From assembly GCA_019339365.1 (NCBI GenBank), contig CP079859.1, positions 3,162,001-3,226,000 of the forward strand: a DNA stretch of 64,000 bases, read 5' to 3'. Both the position numbers and the translations under genes were made by a program. Position 1 is the stretch's first letter. Every line of letters begins with the position of its first letter. The notes below the pieces were generated by a model. It saw nothing but the letters and a program-made list of their open reading frames with translations. It was not told the origin of the DNA and made no database searches. This DNA is from Vibrio neptunius (lineage in GTDB: Bacteria > Pseudomonadota > Gammaproteobacteria > Enterobacterales > Vibrionaceae). Shown here one piece after another: positions 31,008 to 41,484 of the stretch.

Positions 31008-32921
31008 TTATTTTTTCTCGTCTTTAACTTCTTCAAACTCAGCGTCTACAACGTCTTCTTCTTGCTTAGGCTGTTCACCAGCTTCCGCACCAGCTTGTTG
31101 AGCCTGAGCTTGCTGCTGGGCAATTTCCATCAGCTTTTGAGCGGCAGCCATAAGAGCTTGAACTTTAGCGTCAATCGCTTCTTTGTCTTCACCCTTACGC
31201 GCTTCTTCTAGTTCACTGATCGCAGCTTCAATCTTTTCTTTCTCGTCAGCTGGAAGCGCTTCACCTGCTTCTTCAACTTGCTTACGAGTGCCGTGAATCA
31301 TTTGGTCTGCTTGGTTACGTGCAGTAGCTAGCTCTTCGAACTTTTTGTCCGCTTCTTTGTTAGCTTCTGCTTCCTGAACCATTTTCTCGATTTCTTCGTC
31401 TGATAGACCGCCAGAAGCTTGGATAGTGATCTTCTGCTCTTTACCCGTCGCTTTATCTTTCGCAGATACGTTTAGGATACCGTCAGCATCTAGGTCGAAA
31501 GTTACTTCGATTTGTGGCATGCCACGTGGTGCTGGCTGAATACCTTCTAGGTTGAACTGACCAAGAGACTTGTTGTAAGTCGCTTGCTTACGCTCACCTT
31601 GCAGTACGTGGATAGTTACCGCGCTCTGGTTGTCTTCAGCTGTAGAGAACACTTGGTCCGCTTTAGTAGGGATCGTTGTGTTCTTCTCGATTAGCTTAGT
31701 CATTACGCCACCCATCGTTTCGATACCGAAAGATAGAGGAGTAACGTCTAGTAGAAGTACGTCTTTAACGTCACCCGCAAGTACACCACCTTGAACGGCA
31801 GCACCCATTGCTACTGCTTCGTCAGGGTTAACGTCTTTACGCGCTTCTTTGCCAAAGAACTCAGCCACTTTAGCTTGAACCATAGGCATACGAGTCTGAC
31901 CACCTACTAGGATAACGTCAGTGATGTCGCCTACAGATAGATCAGCGTCAGCTAGCGCCACTTTTAGTGGTTCAAGAGAGCGTTGAACTAGGTCTTCAAC
32001 TAGAGATTCTAGCTTAGCACGCGTCACTTTAACGTTCATGTGCTTAGGACCAGTCGCATCTGCCGTTACGTAAGGTAGGTTTACGTCAGTTTGAGAAGTA
32101 GAAGAAAGCTCGATCTTCGCTTTTTCTGCTGCTTCTTTAACACGCTGCATTGCTAGAGGGTCGTTCTTAAGATCGATGCCTTGCTCTTTCTTGAACTCTT
32201 CAACTAGGTAGTTGATCATGCGGTTATCGAAGTCTTCACCACCAAGGTGTGTGTCACCGTTAGTTGCTAGTACTTCAAACGTTTTCTCACCTTCAACTTC
32301 GTCAATTTCAATGATAGAGATATCGAATGTACCACCACCAAGGTCGTATACTGCGATAGTGCGATCACCACCTTGCTTGTCTAGACCGTATGCTAGAGCG
32401 GCTGCAGTAGGTTCGTTAATGATACGTTTAACTTCAAGACCTGCGATACGGCCAGCATCTTTCGTTGCTTGACGCTGAGAGTCATTAAAGTAAGCAGGTA
32501 CTGTGATAACTGCACCAGTGACTTCCTCACCTAGGAAATCTTCTGCAGTTTTCTTCATTTTTTTCAGTACTTCAGCAGATACCTGAGGAGCTGCCATTTT
32601 CTGGCCTTGTGCCTCAACCCAAGCATCACCGTTGTCAGCCTTAACAATGTTGAAAGGCATGATTTCGATGTCACGCTGAACTTCTTCGTCTTCGAAACGA
32701 CGACCGATTAGACGCTTAATTGCAAATAGCGTGTTAGTTGGGTTTGTAACCGCTTGACGTTTAGCTGGCTGACCTACTAGCGTCTCACCATCTGTGTATG
32801 CAATAACTGATGCTGTTGTACGCTCGCCTTCCGCGTTTTCGATTACGCGTGGCTTGTCACCGTCTAGAACAGCAACACAAGAGTTAGTAGTACCTAAGTC
32901 AATACCAATGATTTTACCCAT
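31008..32921 (-). CDS. dnaK: Chaperone DnaK (Hsp70)
   Basis: ATP-driven folding chaperone. 637 residues: actin-like ATPase domain (1-380) starting [20 protein letters not shown], with [11 protein letters not shown] and the adenosine motif [13 protein letters not shown]; substrate-binding beta domain (about 390-500, [16 protein letters not shown]) and helical lid, with a Gln/Ala-rich tail ending EEVKDEKK (EEV regulatory motif). A sigma32-type promoter is visible upstream. Confidence 0.98.
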   Translation of the reverse strand: MGKIIGIDLGTTNSCVAVLDGDKPRVIENAEGERTTASVIAYTDGETLVGQPAKRQAVTNPTNTLFAIKRLIGRRFEDEEVQRDIEIMPFNIVKADNGDAWVEAQGQKMAAPQVSAEVLKKMKKTAEDFLGEEVTGAVITVPAYFNDSQRQATKDAGRIAGLEVKRIINEPTAAALAYGLDKQGGDRTIAVYDLGGGTFDISIIEIDEVEGEKTFEVLATNGDTHLGGEDFDNRMINYLVEEFKKEQGIDLKNDPLAMQRVKEAAEKAKIELSSTSQTDVNLPYVTADATGPKHMNVKVTRAKLESLVEDLVQRSLEPLKVALADADLSVGDITDVILVGGQTRMPMVQAKVAEFFGKEARKDVNPDEAVAMGAAVQGGVLAGDVKDVLLLDVTPLSFGIETMGGVMTKLIEKNTTIPTKADQVFSTAEDNQSAVTIHVLQGERKQATYNKSLGQFNLEGIQPAPRGMPQIEVTFDLDADGILNVSAKDKATGKEQKITIQASGGLSDEEIEKMVQEAEANKEADKKFEELATARNQADQMIHGTRKQVEEAGEALPADEKEKIEAAISELEEARKGEDKEAIDAKVQALMAAAQKLMEIAQQQAQAQQAGAEAGEQPKQEEDVVDAEFEEVKDEKK

Positions 32922-32966
32922 CAGGCTATCTCCGAATAAATTCTATTTTCGTTTTGCTATATCCCC

Positions 32967-32995
32967 TATGTGGGGATGGAGAATAGGGTTTCAAC
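32967..32995 (-). promoter_or_regulatory. Sigma32 (heat-shock) promoter of dnaK
   Basis: Minus-strand GTTGAAA (-35, 32989-32995), a 13-base spacer, then CCCCACATA (-10, 32967-32975). This matches the sigma32 consensus CTTGAAA-N13-15-CCCCATNT and lies 46 bases upstream of the dnaK start codon. Confidence 0.8.
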
Positions 32996-33115
32996 CCTTA
33001 CTCACAAACTAAAATAATTTTGTTTGCTTCACTTATGCCCAATAGATAAGGGCTGTAAATGAGTTTTCAAGGGAATAAGTGAAAAAAAGTTAAAAAGATT
33101 GGCTGATAACTTCGC

Positions 33116-33271
33116 GAGATTCCCTACTCACTCATTCTTCGCTCTATGGAATGACGGAAGTCAATCACGTTATCCTCAAGAGTGAGGTACCAACGAGTTG
33201 GGGATCTCACAAAACGAGTAGAAAACTAACAGAGATTCCCTACTCGCTCATTCTTCGCTCTATGGAATGAC
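33116..33271. repeat. Palindromic repeat unit preceded by a lone right arm
   Basis: A lone right arm (33116-33157, from GAGATTCCCTACTCACTC to GGAATGACG) precedes one complete unit (33168-33271). It is the same family as the arrays at 16791 and 37016. It lies between dnaK and the DAACS symporter terminator. Confidence 0.88.
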
Positions 33272-33314
33272 CCATAGTCGCTTCTCCACATGGGTTCCTC
33301 CCTTAAAGCCCCAA

Positions 33315-33338
33315 AAGCGAGCCCTAAGGCTCGCTTTC
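33315..33338 (-). terminator. Terminator after DAACS symporter
   Basis: Stem AAAGCGAGCC/GGCTCGCTTT with a short loop, 20 bases past the stop on the minus strand; the T tail (TTTTGG) is modest. Confidence 0.75.
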
Positions 33339-33358
33339 AAATTCCGACACTTTAATGA

Positions 33359-34636
33359 TTAAGCATTCGCTTGTGCAGGTTGTGCTTCTACTTCTGCTTG
33401 TTCTTTACCGATTTCACCTTCTGATTTAGCAACGATAGTATTTACAGCTGTGTCGCCTACTACGTTAGAAGAAGTACAGAACATATCGTTGATACGGTCT
33501 ACTGCTGCGATGATTGCAAGACCTTCTGGTGGAAGACCTAGTTGGTGAAGAAGAACACCGACCATTACCACGCCACCACCAGGAACACCACCCGCACCGA
33601 TTGATAGCAGCAAGATAGTTAGACCTAGCGTAAACACGTCAGCAGTATTGATTGGCTGACCAAACGCGTTCGCAACAAAGATAGTTGCTAGTGCGATGTA
33701 GATAGAAACACCAGACATGTTCATGGTTGCACCTAGTGGCACACCAAAACCTGCTACTGATTTTGAAACCTGTAGTTTCTCCGTTAGAGTACGCATTGTT
33801 ACAGGGATCGTAGCGTTCGAGCTTGCTGTCGATAGAGAGAATAGGATCTGCTCACGAGTTGCACGTAGGAACGTCTTTGGAGAAGTCCCTGTCGCAATGC
33901 CTACTGCCATTGGGTAGAAGAAGAAGATCCAGAATACTAGCATTGAAACAACAAGTGCGACGTAGCCTGCAACAGACATGAGTGTGTTAGCATCAAGCGT
34001 TGCACCTAGCTGAATCATCAGTGCAAATACACCGTATGGCGCTAGGCTCATCACTAGACCAACAAGCTTCATCATGATTTCGTTAGCCATTTTGAACGTA
34101 CGAATAGCAGGCCCACCGCGTGAATCAAGCGCTTGAATAGCAAGACCTGTCAAAATTGCCATGAAAATGATTTGTAGCATGTCACCATTAGCAAATGCCT
34201 GAACCGGGTTGCTAGGTACAATGTTAACGACCAGTGAGAAGATATCCGGTGTTTCAGTCGTCGTTAGCTTAACCGTTTCTGAAATTGTCCCCGCCAGATT
34301 GGCATCAGCACCCGGTTGGAAAACAAGGCCAACCGTCAGTGCCGCGGTAATCGCGATGATGGTGTTAAAGATATATAAGGCAAAAGTTTTACCGCCAAGA
34401 CGACCAAACGCAGTGATGTCTTTTAGATCGACAATACCGCATACGATAGAAACGTAGACCAGTGGAACAACGAGAAGTTTGATCAAAGATACGAACATAC
34501 CACCTGCGCCTTCCGCTGCGCCTAGAAGGTAAGTATCAAAAATAGCAATTCCGCTAAACAGGTACTGAATCGCAGTACCAATCAGCAGGCCAGCGAACAA
34601 GCCTACAAATATCTTGCTTGAAAGCGATTTATCCAT
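33359..34636 (-). CDS. Dicarboxylate/amino acid:cation symporter (DAACS family)
   Basis: 425-residue inner-membrane transporter. Family motifs: a Ser-rich hairpin STASSNATIPVTMRTL (near 276-292) and the cation/substrate site region GATMNMSGVSIYIALATIF. The helix count (about 8 plus re-entrant loops) fits the Glt/DctA fold. It could carry glutamate, aspartate, C4-dicarboxylates or serine; sequence alone does not decide. A single gene between dnaK and grpE, so it interrupts the heat-shock cluster. Confidence 0.9.
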   Translation of the reverse strand: MDKSLSSKIFVGLFAGLLIGTAIQYLFSGIAIFDTYLLGAAEGAGGMFVSLIKLLVVPLVYVSIVCGIVDLKDITAFGRLGGKTFALYIFNTIIAITAALTVGLVFQPGADANLAGTISETVKLTTTETPDIFSLVVNIVPSNPVQAFANGDMLQIIFMAILTGLAIQALDSRGGPAIRTFKMANEIMMKLVGLVMSLAPYGVFALMIQLGATLDANTLMSVAGYVALVVSMLVFWIFFFYPMAVGIATGTSPKTFLRATREQILFSLSTASSNATIPVTMRTLTEKLQVSKSVAGFGVPLGATMNMSGVSIYIALATIFVANAFGQPINTADVFTLGLTILLLSIGAGGVPGGGVVMVGVLLHQLGLPPEGLAIIAAVDRINDMFCTSSNVVGDTAVNTIVAKSEGEIGKEQAEVEAQPAQANA

Positions 34637-34868
34637 CCTTTATCTCCAGAATGTTGTGTTTGTATTTTATGATTTTATAGTTAATTCCGCCTAAATACGC
34701 GGCAGAGTTCGCACATAATACACACAAAAGTTACAAAATAAAGCGCTTGTTTACGATAATGTTACATATTTCTAATAGGAAATAAATTTTCGAATATACT
34801 TTGACCACAATGTAATTTACTGAATCAATGCGTTTATTTGGTCATTTTCAACGTTTCGACAAGATAAA

Positions 34869-34895
34869 AAAAGAGAGGTTTTGACCTCTCTTTTC
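34869..34895 (-). terminator. Terminator after grpE
   Basis: Stem AAGAGAGGT/ACCTCTCTT with a short loop and, on the minus strand, a T run. Confidence 0.85.
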
Positions 34896-34922
34896 TTTAA
34901 CTTCATCAGTCTAGGGGAACAA

Positions 34923-35528
34923 TTATTTCGCCACCATCACCATCGCAGGGCGAATCACACGACCATTCAACTCATAGCCTTTCTGCATGACAAACATAAC
35001 CGTGTTTGACTCGTGATCTGGGCTCTCCTGAATAGACATCGCCTGATGCATTTCAGGGTTGAACGCTTCACCTTCCGGGTTAATTTCTTTCAAACCAAAC
35101 TTAGCGACCGTATCAACGAACGTTTTATGTGTAAGCTCAACACCTTCAACGATTGGTTTCACTGCTTCATTATCGGTGTCGGCAGCTTGAATTGCACGCT
35201 CAAGGTTGTCGATAACCGGCAACAGTTCTTCTGCAAACTTGTTCAGTGCATATTTACGTGCCTTGTCAATTTCCGTTTCTGTACGGCGGCGCATATTTTC
35301 AACTTCAGCTTTAGCACGAAGAACAGAGTCTTGTTGCTCTTTTACTTTCGCTTCACTCGATAGAAGTGCCGCTTCAAGTTGAGCAACCTTCGACTCTTGT
35401 TCATCTTGGTCTGTTTCTTCGTTCCATTCGATATCAGCGTCAGTACCTACAACTTCTGCTTCAACTTCTTGTGCAGTGTCTTGCTGCTGTAGTTCTTCTT
35501 CTTTGATCTTGTTTTCTTCGTTGCTCAT
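34923..35528 (-). CDS. grpE: Nucleotide exchange factor GrpE
   Basis: Exchanges ADP for ATP on DnaK. 201 residues: acidic, disordered N-terminus (about 1-45), long coiled coil (about 55-130) containing [20 protein letters not shown], and a C-terminal beta domain ending [18 protein letters not shown], the family signature. The start is ATG at 35528 ([11 protein letters not shown]), with GGAG placed correctly upstream; eight more in-frame residues upstream lack conservation. Confidence 0.97.
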   Translation of the reverse strand: MSNEENKIKEEELQQQDTAQEVEAEVVGTDADIEWNEETDQDEQESKVAQLEAALLSSEAKVKEQQDSVLRAKAEVENMRRRTETEIDKARKYALNKFAEELLPVIDNLERAIQAADTDNEAVKPIVEGVELTHKTFVDTVAKFGLKEINPEGEAFNPEMHQAMSIQESPDHESNTVMFVMQKGYELNGRVIRPAMVMVAK

Positions 35529-35623
35529 GATATCTCCAGAATTTAATTCCATCTGTACCTAAAGCATCACGTTTATCGCTTTTCGGTACATAAAAATTCG
35601 CATAAATAGCTAACTTGCCATTA

Positions 35624-35651
35624 TTATGGGGATGAAGATTGTCGAATCAAG
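35624..35651 (-). promoter_or_regulatory. Sigma32 (heat-shock) promoter of grpE
   Basis: Minus-strand CTTGATT (-35, 35645-35651), a 13-base spacer, then CCCCATAA (-10, 35624-35631), close to the sigma32 consensus and about 95 bases upstream of the grpE start. It shares the intergenic region with the divergent nadK. Confidence 0.8.
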
Positions 35652-35672
35652 CCTATTTAGTGCGGAAAACCT

Positions 35673-36556
35673 ATGAAAAAGCCTTTTGAAGTGATCGCCA
35701 TCATCGGTAAACCCCGAGATCAGCAAGCCATTCAGACCCATAGAGAGCTCTATATCTGGCTCCAATCGGAAGGGTATCAGGTTTTTATTGACGATAGGTT
35801 AGCGGAAATTTTAGACGATATACCAAATGAACATTTTGCGAGCCTAATTCAACTGGGTAAAGCGGCAGACTTAGCGATTGTCGTCGGTGGTGATGGTAAT
35901 ATGCTTGGTGCAGCAAGAGTACTCTCGCGCTTCAATATCTCAGTAATTGGTGTGAACCGAGGTAATCTTGGCTTCCTGACCGACCTCAATCCAGAAGACT
36001 TTCAGTCTGCACTTAAAAAGTACTTGATGGCGAATTCTTTGAAGAAGAACGCTTTTTACTCGAAGCCGAAGTACACCGCCATGGGCAAGTAAAGAGCCAT
36101 AACGCTGCCTTAAATGAAGCGGTACTGCACCCAGGGCAAGTAGCTCATATGATTGAGTTCGAAGTATATATTGACGAAAGCTTCGCCTTTTCTCTGCGCG
36201 CCGACGGGCTAATTGTTTCTACACCGACAGGTTCAACGGCTTATTCACTTTCTGGCGGCGGGCCTATTTTATCACCCAGTCTAAATGCCATTTCTCTTGT
36301 ACCTATGTTTCCGCATACTTTATCCAGCCGCCCGTTAGTTGTAGACAGTAAACGTCGTATTAAACTGGTTGTCTCTCCGGACAATAGAGGGACTCAAGAA
36401 GTGGGCTGTGACGGCCAAGTTTCTCTACCAGTATCACCGGGCGATGAAATTCATATTTACCAAAGCCCCAATACGTTAAATTTAATCCACCCGAAAGATT
36501 ACAGCTATTACCATGTACTGAGAAACAAGCTAGGTTGGTCAAGCCGGTTGTTTTAA
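35673..36556 (+). CDS. nadK: NAD kinase, one homopolymer frameshift
   Basis: Phosphorylates NAD to NADP; essential in most bacteria. It contains the GGDGN motif ([15 protein letters not shown]) and the second signature [16 protein letters not shown]. The frame breaks in the five-A run at 36015-36019. With six A the sequence reads [20 protein letters not shown] and continues through [20 protein letters not shown] to 36556. The repaired gene is 885 nt, 294 residues, the normal length. Divergent from grpE, upstream of recN, as in related vibrios. Confidence 0.94.
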
Positions 36557-36593
36557 GAGCTCAATAAGAAATGACAGGACAAGAGACAACGTT

Positions 36594-36650
36594 CTGTCAT
36601 TCCTGAGATGGAGGAACGACAGAGTCAGGAATCTCTCAAAGAAAGTCGTA
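36594..36650. repeat. Lone left arm of the palindromic repeat, overlapping a GIY-YIG gene 3' end
   Basis: The sequence starting TGTCATTCCTGAGATGGAGG and running through GGAATCTCTCAAAG aligns with the left arm of the 116-bp repeats, but has no matching right arm directly after it. Its inner end covers the stop codon and last codons of the GIY-YIG gene. Confidence 0.7.
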
Positions 36651-36920
36651 TAAGTCAGCCCAACGACGATTGGTTTCGTTGATTAATCTCTCTTTCCATT
36701 TTCGCTTCCACTTTTTCAATTGCTTCTCTCTATAAATCGCGTCTGTGATATCAAGAAAAAGCTCGTAGTAAACTAGACAGTCGATGTTATATCGCTTGCT
36801 AAATCCACCCACCCTGCCATTTTTGTGCTGCCATACCCGCGCTTTGAGGTTACTAGTCACGCCAATGTACAGACAGCTACAGGACTGGTTAGTCAGTATG
36901 TATACAGCAGGTTGTTTCAC
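36636..36920 (-). CDS. GIY-YIG nuclease family protein
   Basis: 94-residue small endonuclease-like protein of the UPF0213/YhbQ-like type. Family residues visible: VYILTNQS (first strand, GIY-equivalent), LYIGVTSNLKARVWQHKNG (YIG-equivalent plus catalytic Arg and His) and YREKQLKKWKR (metal-binding Glu). The biological role of these stand-alone domains is largely unknown; relatives cleave single-stranded or structured DNA. Its 3' end lies in a left repeat arm and a right arm lies about 95 bases beyond its 5' end, so the gene sits in the loop of a split palindrome. Neighbours nadK and recN are on the other strand. Confidence 0.87.
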   Translation of the reverse strand: MKQPAVYILTNQSCSCLYIGVTSNLKARVWQHKNGRVGGFSKRYNIDCLVYYELFLDITDAIYREKQLKKWKRKWKERLINETNRRWADLYDFL

Positions 36921-37015
36921 ATAGACTCCTTATACCTAACCCCATGCTGCACCAATAATAAATGGGTTCTCTGAATAAAAAGGTTGAAAAAAGAACGATT
37001 AAGCCGAGCATTTGT

Positions 37016-37403
37016 GAGATTCCCTACTCCCTCATTCTTCGGTCTATGGAATGACAGAGGTCAGTCACGTCATCCTCAAGAGTGAGGCACGAACGAGTTG
37101 GGGATCTCACAAAACGAGTAGAAAACTAACAGAGATTCCCTACTCCCTCATTCTTCGGTCTATGGAATGACAGAGGTCAGTAACGTCATCCTCAAGAGTG
37201 AGTTACGAACGAGTTGGGGATCTCACAAAACGAGTAGAAAACTAACAGAGATTCCCTACTCCCTCATTCTTCTGTCTATGAAATGACAGAGGTCAGTAAC
37301 GTCATCCTCAAGAGTGAGGTACGAACAAGTGGGGGATCTCTCGAAGCAAGTCGAAAACTAACAGAGATTCCCTACTCCCTCATTCTTCGGTCTATGGAAT
37401 GAC
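37016..37403. repeat. Palindromic repeat array: lone right arm plus three 116-bp units
   Basis: A lone right arm (37016-37057, starting GAGATTCCCTACTCCCTC) is followed by complete units at 37068, 37184 and 37300, again with a period of exactly 116 bp. The family is the same as at 16791-17474. The array ends 60 bases before the recN LexA boxes. Confidence 0.92.
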
Positions 37404-37462
37404 ATTTCTTTCGCCCAACAAGGTTTAGAGCCTCTTCACAAAAATTCACACCTGCCACTTTA

Positions 37463-37500
37463 CTGTATAAAGAAACAGTATATACTGTTTTCTTATACAG
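37463..37500. promoter_or_regulatory. Two LexA (SOS) boxes upstream of recN
   Basis: CTGTATAAAGAAACAG (37463-37478) and CTGTTTTCTTATACAG (37485-37500) both match the LexA consensus CTG-N10-CAG. They are 22 bases apart, centre to centre, and lie 28 bases or more upstream of the recN ATG, the arrangement expected for a tightly LexA-repressed gene. Confidence 0.93.
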
Positions 37501-37527
37501 TATTGTTCATTTAAACAGGTATACGAA

Positions 37528-39192
37528 ATGCTGGCTCATCTAAGTGTTAATAATTTCGCTATTGTTAAATCTCTACAGCTGGAGCTATCTCACGGCATGA
37601 CCACCATCACTGGAGAAACCGGTGCGGGTAAATCTATTGCAATTGACGCTTTAGGTCTTTGCTTAGGTGGTCGGGCGGAAGCCAGCATGGTACGCCAAGG
37701 GGAAGAAAAAACCGAAGTCAGTGCGGCTTTTTCCCTTGAAAACAACATTCACGCAACGCGTTGGCTAGAAGATAACGATCTGCTGGAAGGCAGTGACTGT
37801 ATCTTGCGTCGCATCATCAATAAAGAAGGCCGCTCAAGAGCCTTCATTAATGGCAGCCCGGTACCACTTTCACAACTAAAAACGTTTGGGCAATTACTGA
37901 TCAACATCCATGGTCAGCATGCGCACCATCAACTCATGAAGAGTGACTACCAAATGGCCATGCTGGACCAATATGCAGGCCATAGCAACCTTTTAAAAGG
38001 CACTCGTAATGCCTATCAAAATTGGCGTCAGGCCGATAACACCCTTAAGCAGTTAAAAGAAAATAGTGCGGCTAATCTTGCGCAAAAACAACTACTTGAA
38101 TACCAAATCAAAGAGCTTAATGAGCTCTCTCTTGGCGAGGATGAATATGAAGAACTCGAACAGGAACACAAAAGATTGTCTAATAGCGGAGAGCTCGCCG
38201 CCACCTGCCAACAAGCCATCGAGCTTATTTACGAAGGTGAAGAAGTTAATGCGCTTGGTATTCTCCAATCAGCCAGTAGCTCCCTGATCCAGCTCGCTGA
38301 ATTGGATGAATCTCTCTCAGAGTTGCCTAACATGCTATCAGAAGCCATGATTCAAATAGAGGAGACCAATAACGAACTGCGTGGTTACCTCGATAACATC
38401 GATGTTGATCCTGCACGTATGGCATTTGTTGAAGAACGCTTCACAAAAATCATGTCGATGGCTCGTAAACATCATGTTCTACCCGATGAGCTATATCAGC
38501 ATCATCAAGATTTGTCGTCGCAAATTGAGGCTTTAGATTGTTCCGATGAAAAGCTGGAAGAGTTAGAGCAAGCTGTTGAAAACAACTATCAGGTTTTCCT
38601 GACCTCAGCAGAGAAACTTCACAAGTCTCGATGTCGCTACGCTAAAGAGCTCAATAAACTCATCACCGCCAGTATGCATGAGCTCAGCATGGAAAAAGCG
38701 CAATTCTGTATCGAAGTCGATAAGCAATGTACTCATCCTTCTCCCCTCGGCATGGATAACGTCTGTTTTATGGTGTCAACCAACCCTGGTCAACCTATTC
38801 AGCCCATTGCCAAAGTCGCCTCTGGGGGTGAGTTATCACGTATTTCTTTAGCCATTCAAGTAATCACGGCACAAAAAGTCGACACACCTAGTTTAATCTT
38901 TGATGAGGTAGATGTGGGTATCAGCGGACCCACGGCTGCTGTTGTAGGTAGAATGCTTCGTAAGCTTGGCGAGTCAACGCAAGTTCTTTGTGTGACTCAC
39001 TTGCCTCAAGTGGCGGGCTGTGGCCACCAACAACTCTTTGTAGCCAAACAAACCAAAGCTGGCAAAACAGAAACTCAGATGCATTCTTTGAATCACGAAC
39101 AGCGCGTATCCGAATTAGCCAGATTACTTGGCGGCAGTGAAATTACAGAGTCGACCTTGGCGAATGCAAAAGAGTTATTGATTGCGGCTTGA
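37528..39192 (+). CDS. recN: DNA repair protein RecN
   Basis: SMC-like ATPase acting in double-strand-break repair. 554 residues: N-terminal Walker [21 protein letters not shown] (near 27-46), coiled-coil arms (about 155-375) with a central turn, and C-terminal Walker B with signature [17 protein letters not shown] and [20 protein letters not shown]. The gene follows two LexA boxes and should be SOS induced. Next downstream is bamE, as in related bacteria. Confidence 0.97.
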   Translation: MLAHLSVNNFAIVKSLQLELSHGMTTITGETGAGKSIAIDALGLCLGGRAEASMVRQGEEKTEVSAAFSLENNIHATRWLEDNDLLEGSDCILRRIINKEGRSRAFINGSPVPLSQLKTFGQLLINIHGQHAHHQLMKSDYQMAMLDQYAGHSNLLKGTRNAYQNWRQADNTLKQLKENSAANLAQKQLLEYQIKELNELSLGEDEYEELEQEHKRLSNSGELAATCQQAIELIYEGEEVNALGILQSASSSLIQLAELDESLSELPNMLSEAMIQIEETNNELRGYLDNIDVDPARMAFVEERFTKIMSMARKHHVLPDELYQHHQDLSSQIEALDCSDEKLEELEQAVENNYQVFLTSAEKLHKSRCRYAKELNKLITASMHELSMEKAQFCIEVDKQCTHPSPLGMDNVCFMVSTNPGQPIQPIAKVASGGELSRISLAIQVITAQKVDTPSLIFDEVDVGISGPTAAVVGRMLRKLGESTQVLCVTHLPQVAGCGHQQLFVAKQTKAGKTETQMHSLNHEQRVSELARLLGGSEITESTLANAKELLIAA

Positions 39193-39381
39193 GAGAATCG
39201 AAGGCTTAGTCTCAACTTAAGACCCAAGTTCCGACCTTGTGGAAATTTGGTGAGAGTTTGCAACTAAATTCAAAAATCGTGGTCTGAAACAGTTCAAAAC
39301 AAGATGAGCTTTTTACATTGTCGGCCAGCTTGTTTATTATCAGGCCAATTTGAGAAATATCCGTTACAAGAATCTATCCGT

Positions 39382-39741
39382 ATGCAATTGAAAAAGTGGC
39401 TAATCGCTTTACCACTCTCTATGACACTGTTGACTGGCTGCTCCCTATTAGAAAAGCTCGTTTACCGAATCGACATCAACCAAGGTAACTATGTTGAGCA
39501 ACAAGCCGTCGATCAACTTAAATTTGGTATGACCAAAGAACAGGTACGTTTTGTGATGGGCTCCCCAATGCTGATTGAAAACGGCTTCCCTGATACTTGG
39601 TACTACATTTATCACCACACTGAAGGTCATCAGGATTCCATTCAAAAGAACCTGATCGTCAACTTCAATGATAAAGGGCAGTTGGTTGACGTCACTGGAG
39701 ATTTCCCGCCGAGCAAAGACTTTTTTGAGAGTATTAACTAA
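39382..39741 (+). CDS. bamE: Outer-membrane assembly lipoprotein BamE (SmpA)
   Basis: Component of the BAM complex that inserts outer-membrane beta-barrel proteins. 119 residues; lipobox LTGC places the lipidated Cys near residue 20. The SmpA/OmlA domain contains [19 protein letters not shown] and DTWYYIYHH. The start is ATG at 39382 ([12 protein letters not shown]); a 26-residue in-frame extension upstream is not signal-like. A composite repeat begins at the stop codon. Confidence 0.94.
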   Translation: MQLKKWLIALPLSMTLLTGCSLLEKLVYRIDINQGNYVEQQAVDQLKFGMTKEQVRFVMGSPMLIENGFPDTWYYIYHHTEGHQDSIQKNLIVNFNDKGQLVDVTGDFPPSKDFFESIN

Positions 39742-40022
39742 AGCTGGAGAGCTGGAGAGCTGGAGAGCTGGAGAGCTGGAGAGCTGGAGAAGATTTGAAG
39801 GGTTGTCGTATTACGTCAACCCTTTTTGTTTGGAATGCCTAGCGACGGAAACGGGATGCGGGAACGGACTTCGACCTAGAAAACTGGAAAACTGGAAAAC
39901 TGGAAAACTGGAAAACTAAGTTGTTCCACTTTGGTTGAGAAATCAACTCTAGCTCTCCAGAAGGGCGAAGCCCGATCCCGTTATCTAGGAGCGGAGCGAT
40001 CCATAGGACGAAGTCCGTTCCC
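39742..40022 (+). repeat. Composite intergenic repeat element, copy C
   Basis: Directly after the bamE stop: six copies of the octamer GCTGGAGA (39742-39791), a hairpin with T tail (39800-39827), then about four copies of a related octamer CTGGAAAA (39879-39916), then a tail with AGGGCGAAGCCCGATCCCG and ACGAAGTCCGTTCCCGC. No 105-bp palindrome is present in this copy. It fills the whole bamE-rnfH gap. Confidence 0.85.
39800..39827 (+). terminator. Hairpin terminator after bamE
   Basis: GGGTTGTCG and CGTCAACCC form a stem with one mismatch (loop TATTA), followed by five T. It is the third copy of this hairpin in the window. Confidence 0.82.
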
Positions 40023-40027
40023 GCTCT

Positions 40028-40381
40028 TTAACCTTCCTTCCTCAACGGGTTTTTCTTACCACCGGTCACAGGATCAGCAGAACCTTCTGCTTTGGCTTGC
40101 TCGGCTCGCTTACGACGAATTTCTTTCGGGTCCGCCAACAATGGACGATATATCTCGATACGATCTTTATCTCGAACCGTTGCGTCGAGCTTTATGTTAC
40201 GGCTAAAAACCCCAACCTTATTGTTTGCAAGGTCAATTTCAGGATATTGCTCTAAAACACCGGATTCTGTGATGATCTCTTCAACCGTCATCGTTTTGTT
40301 CACAACCAGAGTGTACACTCGCTGTTCTTGAGGTAATGCATATACCACCTCAACGTGGATCATGTCAGACTCAATACTCAT
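40028..40381 (-). CDS. rnfH: RnfH family protein (RatB-like)
   Basis: 117-residue ubiquitin-fold protein of UPF0125/RnfH. It starts MSIESDMIHVEVVYALPQEQ, with a beta-grasp-like domain to about residue 85 (KDRIEIYRPLLADPKEIRRK), then a basic tail. In E. coli the gene forms an operon with ratA (ratAB). Function is not established. The ATG at 40381 lies inside the end of ratA (11-base overlap); an in-frame ATG three codons upstream is possible. Confidence 0.87.
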   Translation of the reverse strand: MSIESDMIHVEVVYALPQEQRVYTLVVNKTMTVEEIITESGVLEQYPEIDLANNKVGVFSRNIKLDATVRDKDRIEIYRPLLADPKEIRRKRAEQAKAEGSADPVTGGKKNPLRKEG

Positions 40382-40813
40382 AGCATGCATACACCTGTTT
40401 CGCGCGCTGAGTGAACGCGTTGACCATATTGCTGGTCAGTTCGTTGAAAATTTTACCGAAAGCCATTTCAATCATCTTGCTGGAAAATTCGAATTCCAAC
40501 TTCAGCTCAACTTTGCAAGCTTGATCATCTAAGGCAGTAAAAAACCACCCCCTTTTAATATCTTAAAAGGGCCATCAACTAAATTCATCAAGATCGCTTC
40601 ATCACTGATCAGCTCATTTGATGTGGTAAAGGTTTTACTGATCCCTGCTTTCGACACATCAACGGAAGCAACCATGGCAGAACCACTGGATTCAATCACT
40701 CGGGAGCCGGAACACCCAGGTAAAAACTCAGGATAACTGGCCACGTCATTTACCAGCTTAAACATCTGTTCAGCACTAAAGGATACCAGTGCTGAACGGC
40801 TGACTTGCTTCAT
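40371..40813 (-). CDS. ratA: RatA / START-like domain protein, one frameshift
   Basis: Ribosome-association toxin RatA family (polyketide cyclase/START-like fold); E. coli RatA binds 50S subunits and blocks 70S formation, though it may also act in ubiquinone biology (Coq10-like). It starts MKQVSRSALVSFSAEQMFKL with PEFLPGCSGSRV. The frame stops early at 40529 because the five-C run at 40548-40552 (G on the coding strand) is one short; with six it reads KGGWFFTALDDQACKVELKL through to a stop at 40371, 147 residues in all. Convergent end overlaps rnfH; divergent from smpB. Confidence 0.88.
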
Positions 40814-40931
40814 ATAGACTCCTCAAAACGTCCGCCTAAACGACAGGCATGTACCAATTTTACTTTTATTTGCACTCAGCGCAAATAAAGGGATTTCCTA
40901 ACTCAGTTCCTAACCGTATAATGCAGCCATT

Positions 40932-41417
40932 ATGGCAAAGAAAAAATCGAAACAAAAAGCGGGTAGCAATACCATCGCTGTCAATAAGAAAGCTCGCCAC
41001 GAATATTTCATTGATGATGAAATCGAAGCGGGAATGGAGCTTCAAGGCTGGGAAGTTAAAGCACTTCGTCAAGGCAAAGCAAACATCGCAGAAAGCTACG
41101 TGTTTATGCGAGATGGTGAAGCCTTTGTGAGTGGCATGACTATTACTCCTCTTAACCAAGCATCGACACACGTTGTGGCGAACCCTACCCGTGTGCGTAA
41201 ACTACTAATGAGCCGCCGTGAGCTTGATAACCTTTTTGGTCGAATTAACCGTGAAGGTATGACGCTTGCTGCACTCTCGCTCTACTGGTCTCGCTCTTGG
41301 GTGAAGATGAAAATCGGTGTTGCGAAAGGTAAGAAGCTGCACGATAAACGTACTGATCTGAAAGAAAAAGATTGGGCGAGAGAAAAAGCGCGCGTAATGA
41401 AGAGTTCACTGCGCTAA
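40932..41417 (+). CDS. smpB: SsrA-binding protein SmpB
   Basis: Binds tmRNA and takes the place of the anticodon stem in trans-translation, rescuing stalled ribosomes. 161 residues: beta-barrel core with [25 protein letters not shown] sequence near 14-34, conserved [14 protein letters not shown], and a basic C-terminal tail ([20 protein letters not shown]) that enters the mRNA channel. The gene lies immediately upstream of ssrA. Confidence 0.97.
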   Translation: MAKKKSKQKAGSNTIAVNKKARHEYFIDDEIEAGMELQGWEVKALRQGKANIAESYVFMRDGEAFVSGMTITPLNQASTHVVANPTRVRKLLMSRRELDNLFGRINREGMTLAALSLYWSRSWVKMKIGVAKGKKLHDKRTDLKEKDWAREKARVMKSSLR

Positions 41418-41484
41418 TATTGAGCACTTAAACGCACAAGTCTAGACAGGTTACACTTTTCTGGTACTATGCGAAGAACACTTT

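Noticed and set aside
16791..37403. CRISPR array as explanation of the 116-bp repeats
   Set aside because: Units are contiguous with about 10-base joins and no variable spacers; no cas genes are present.
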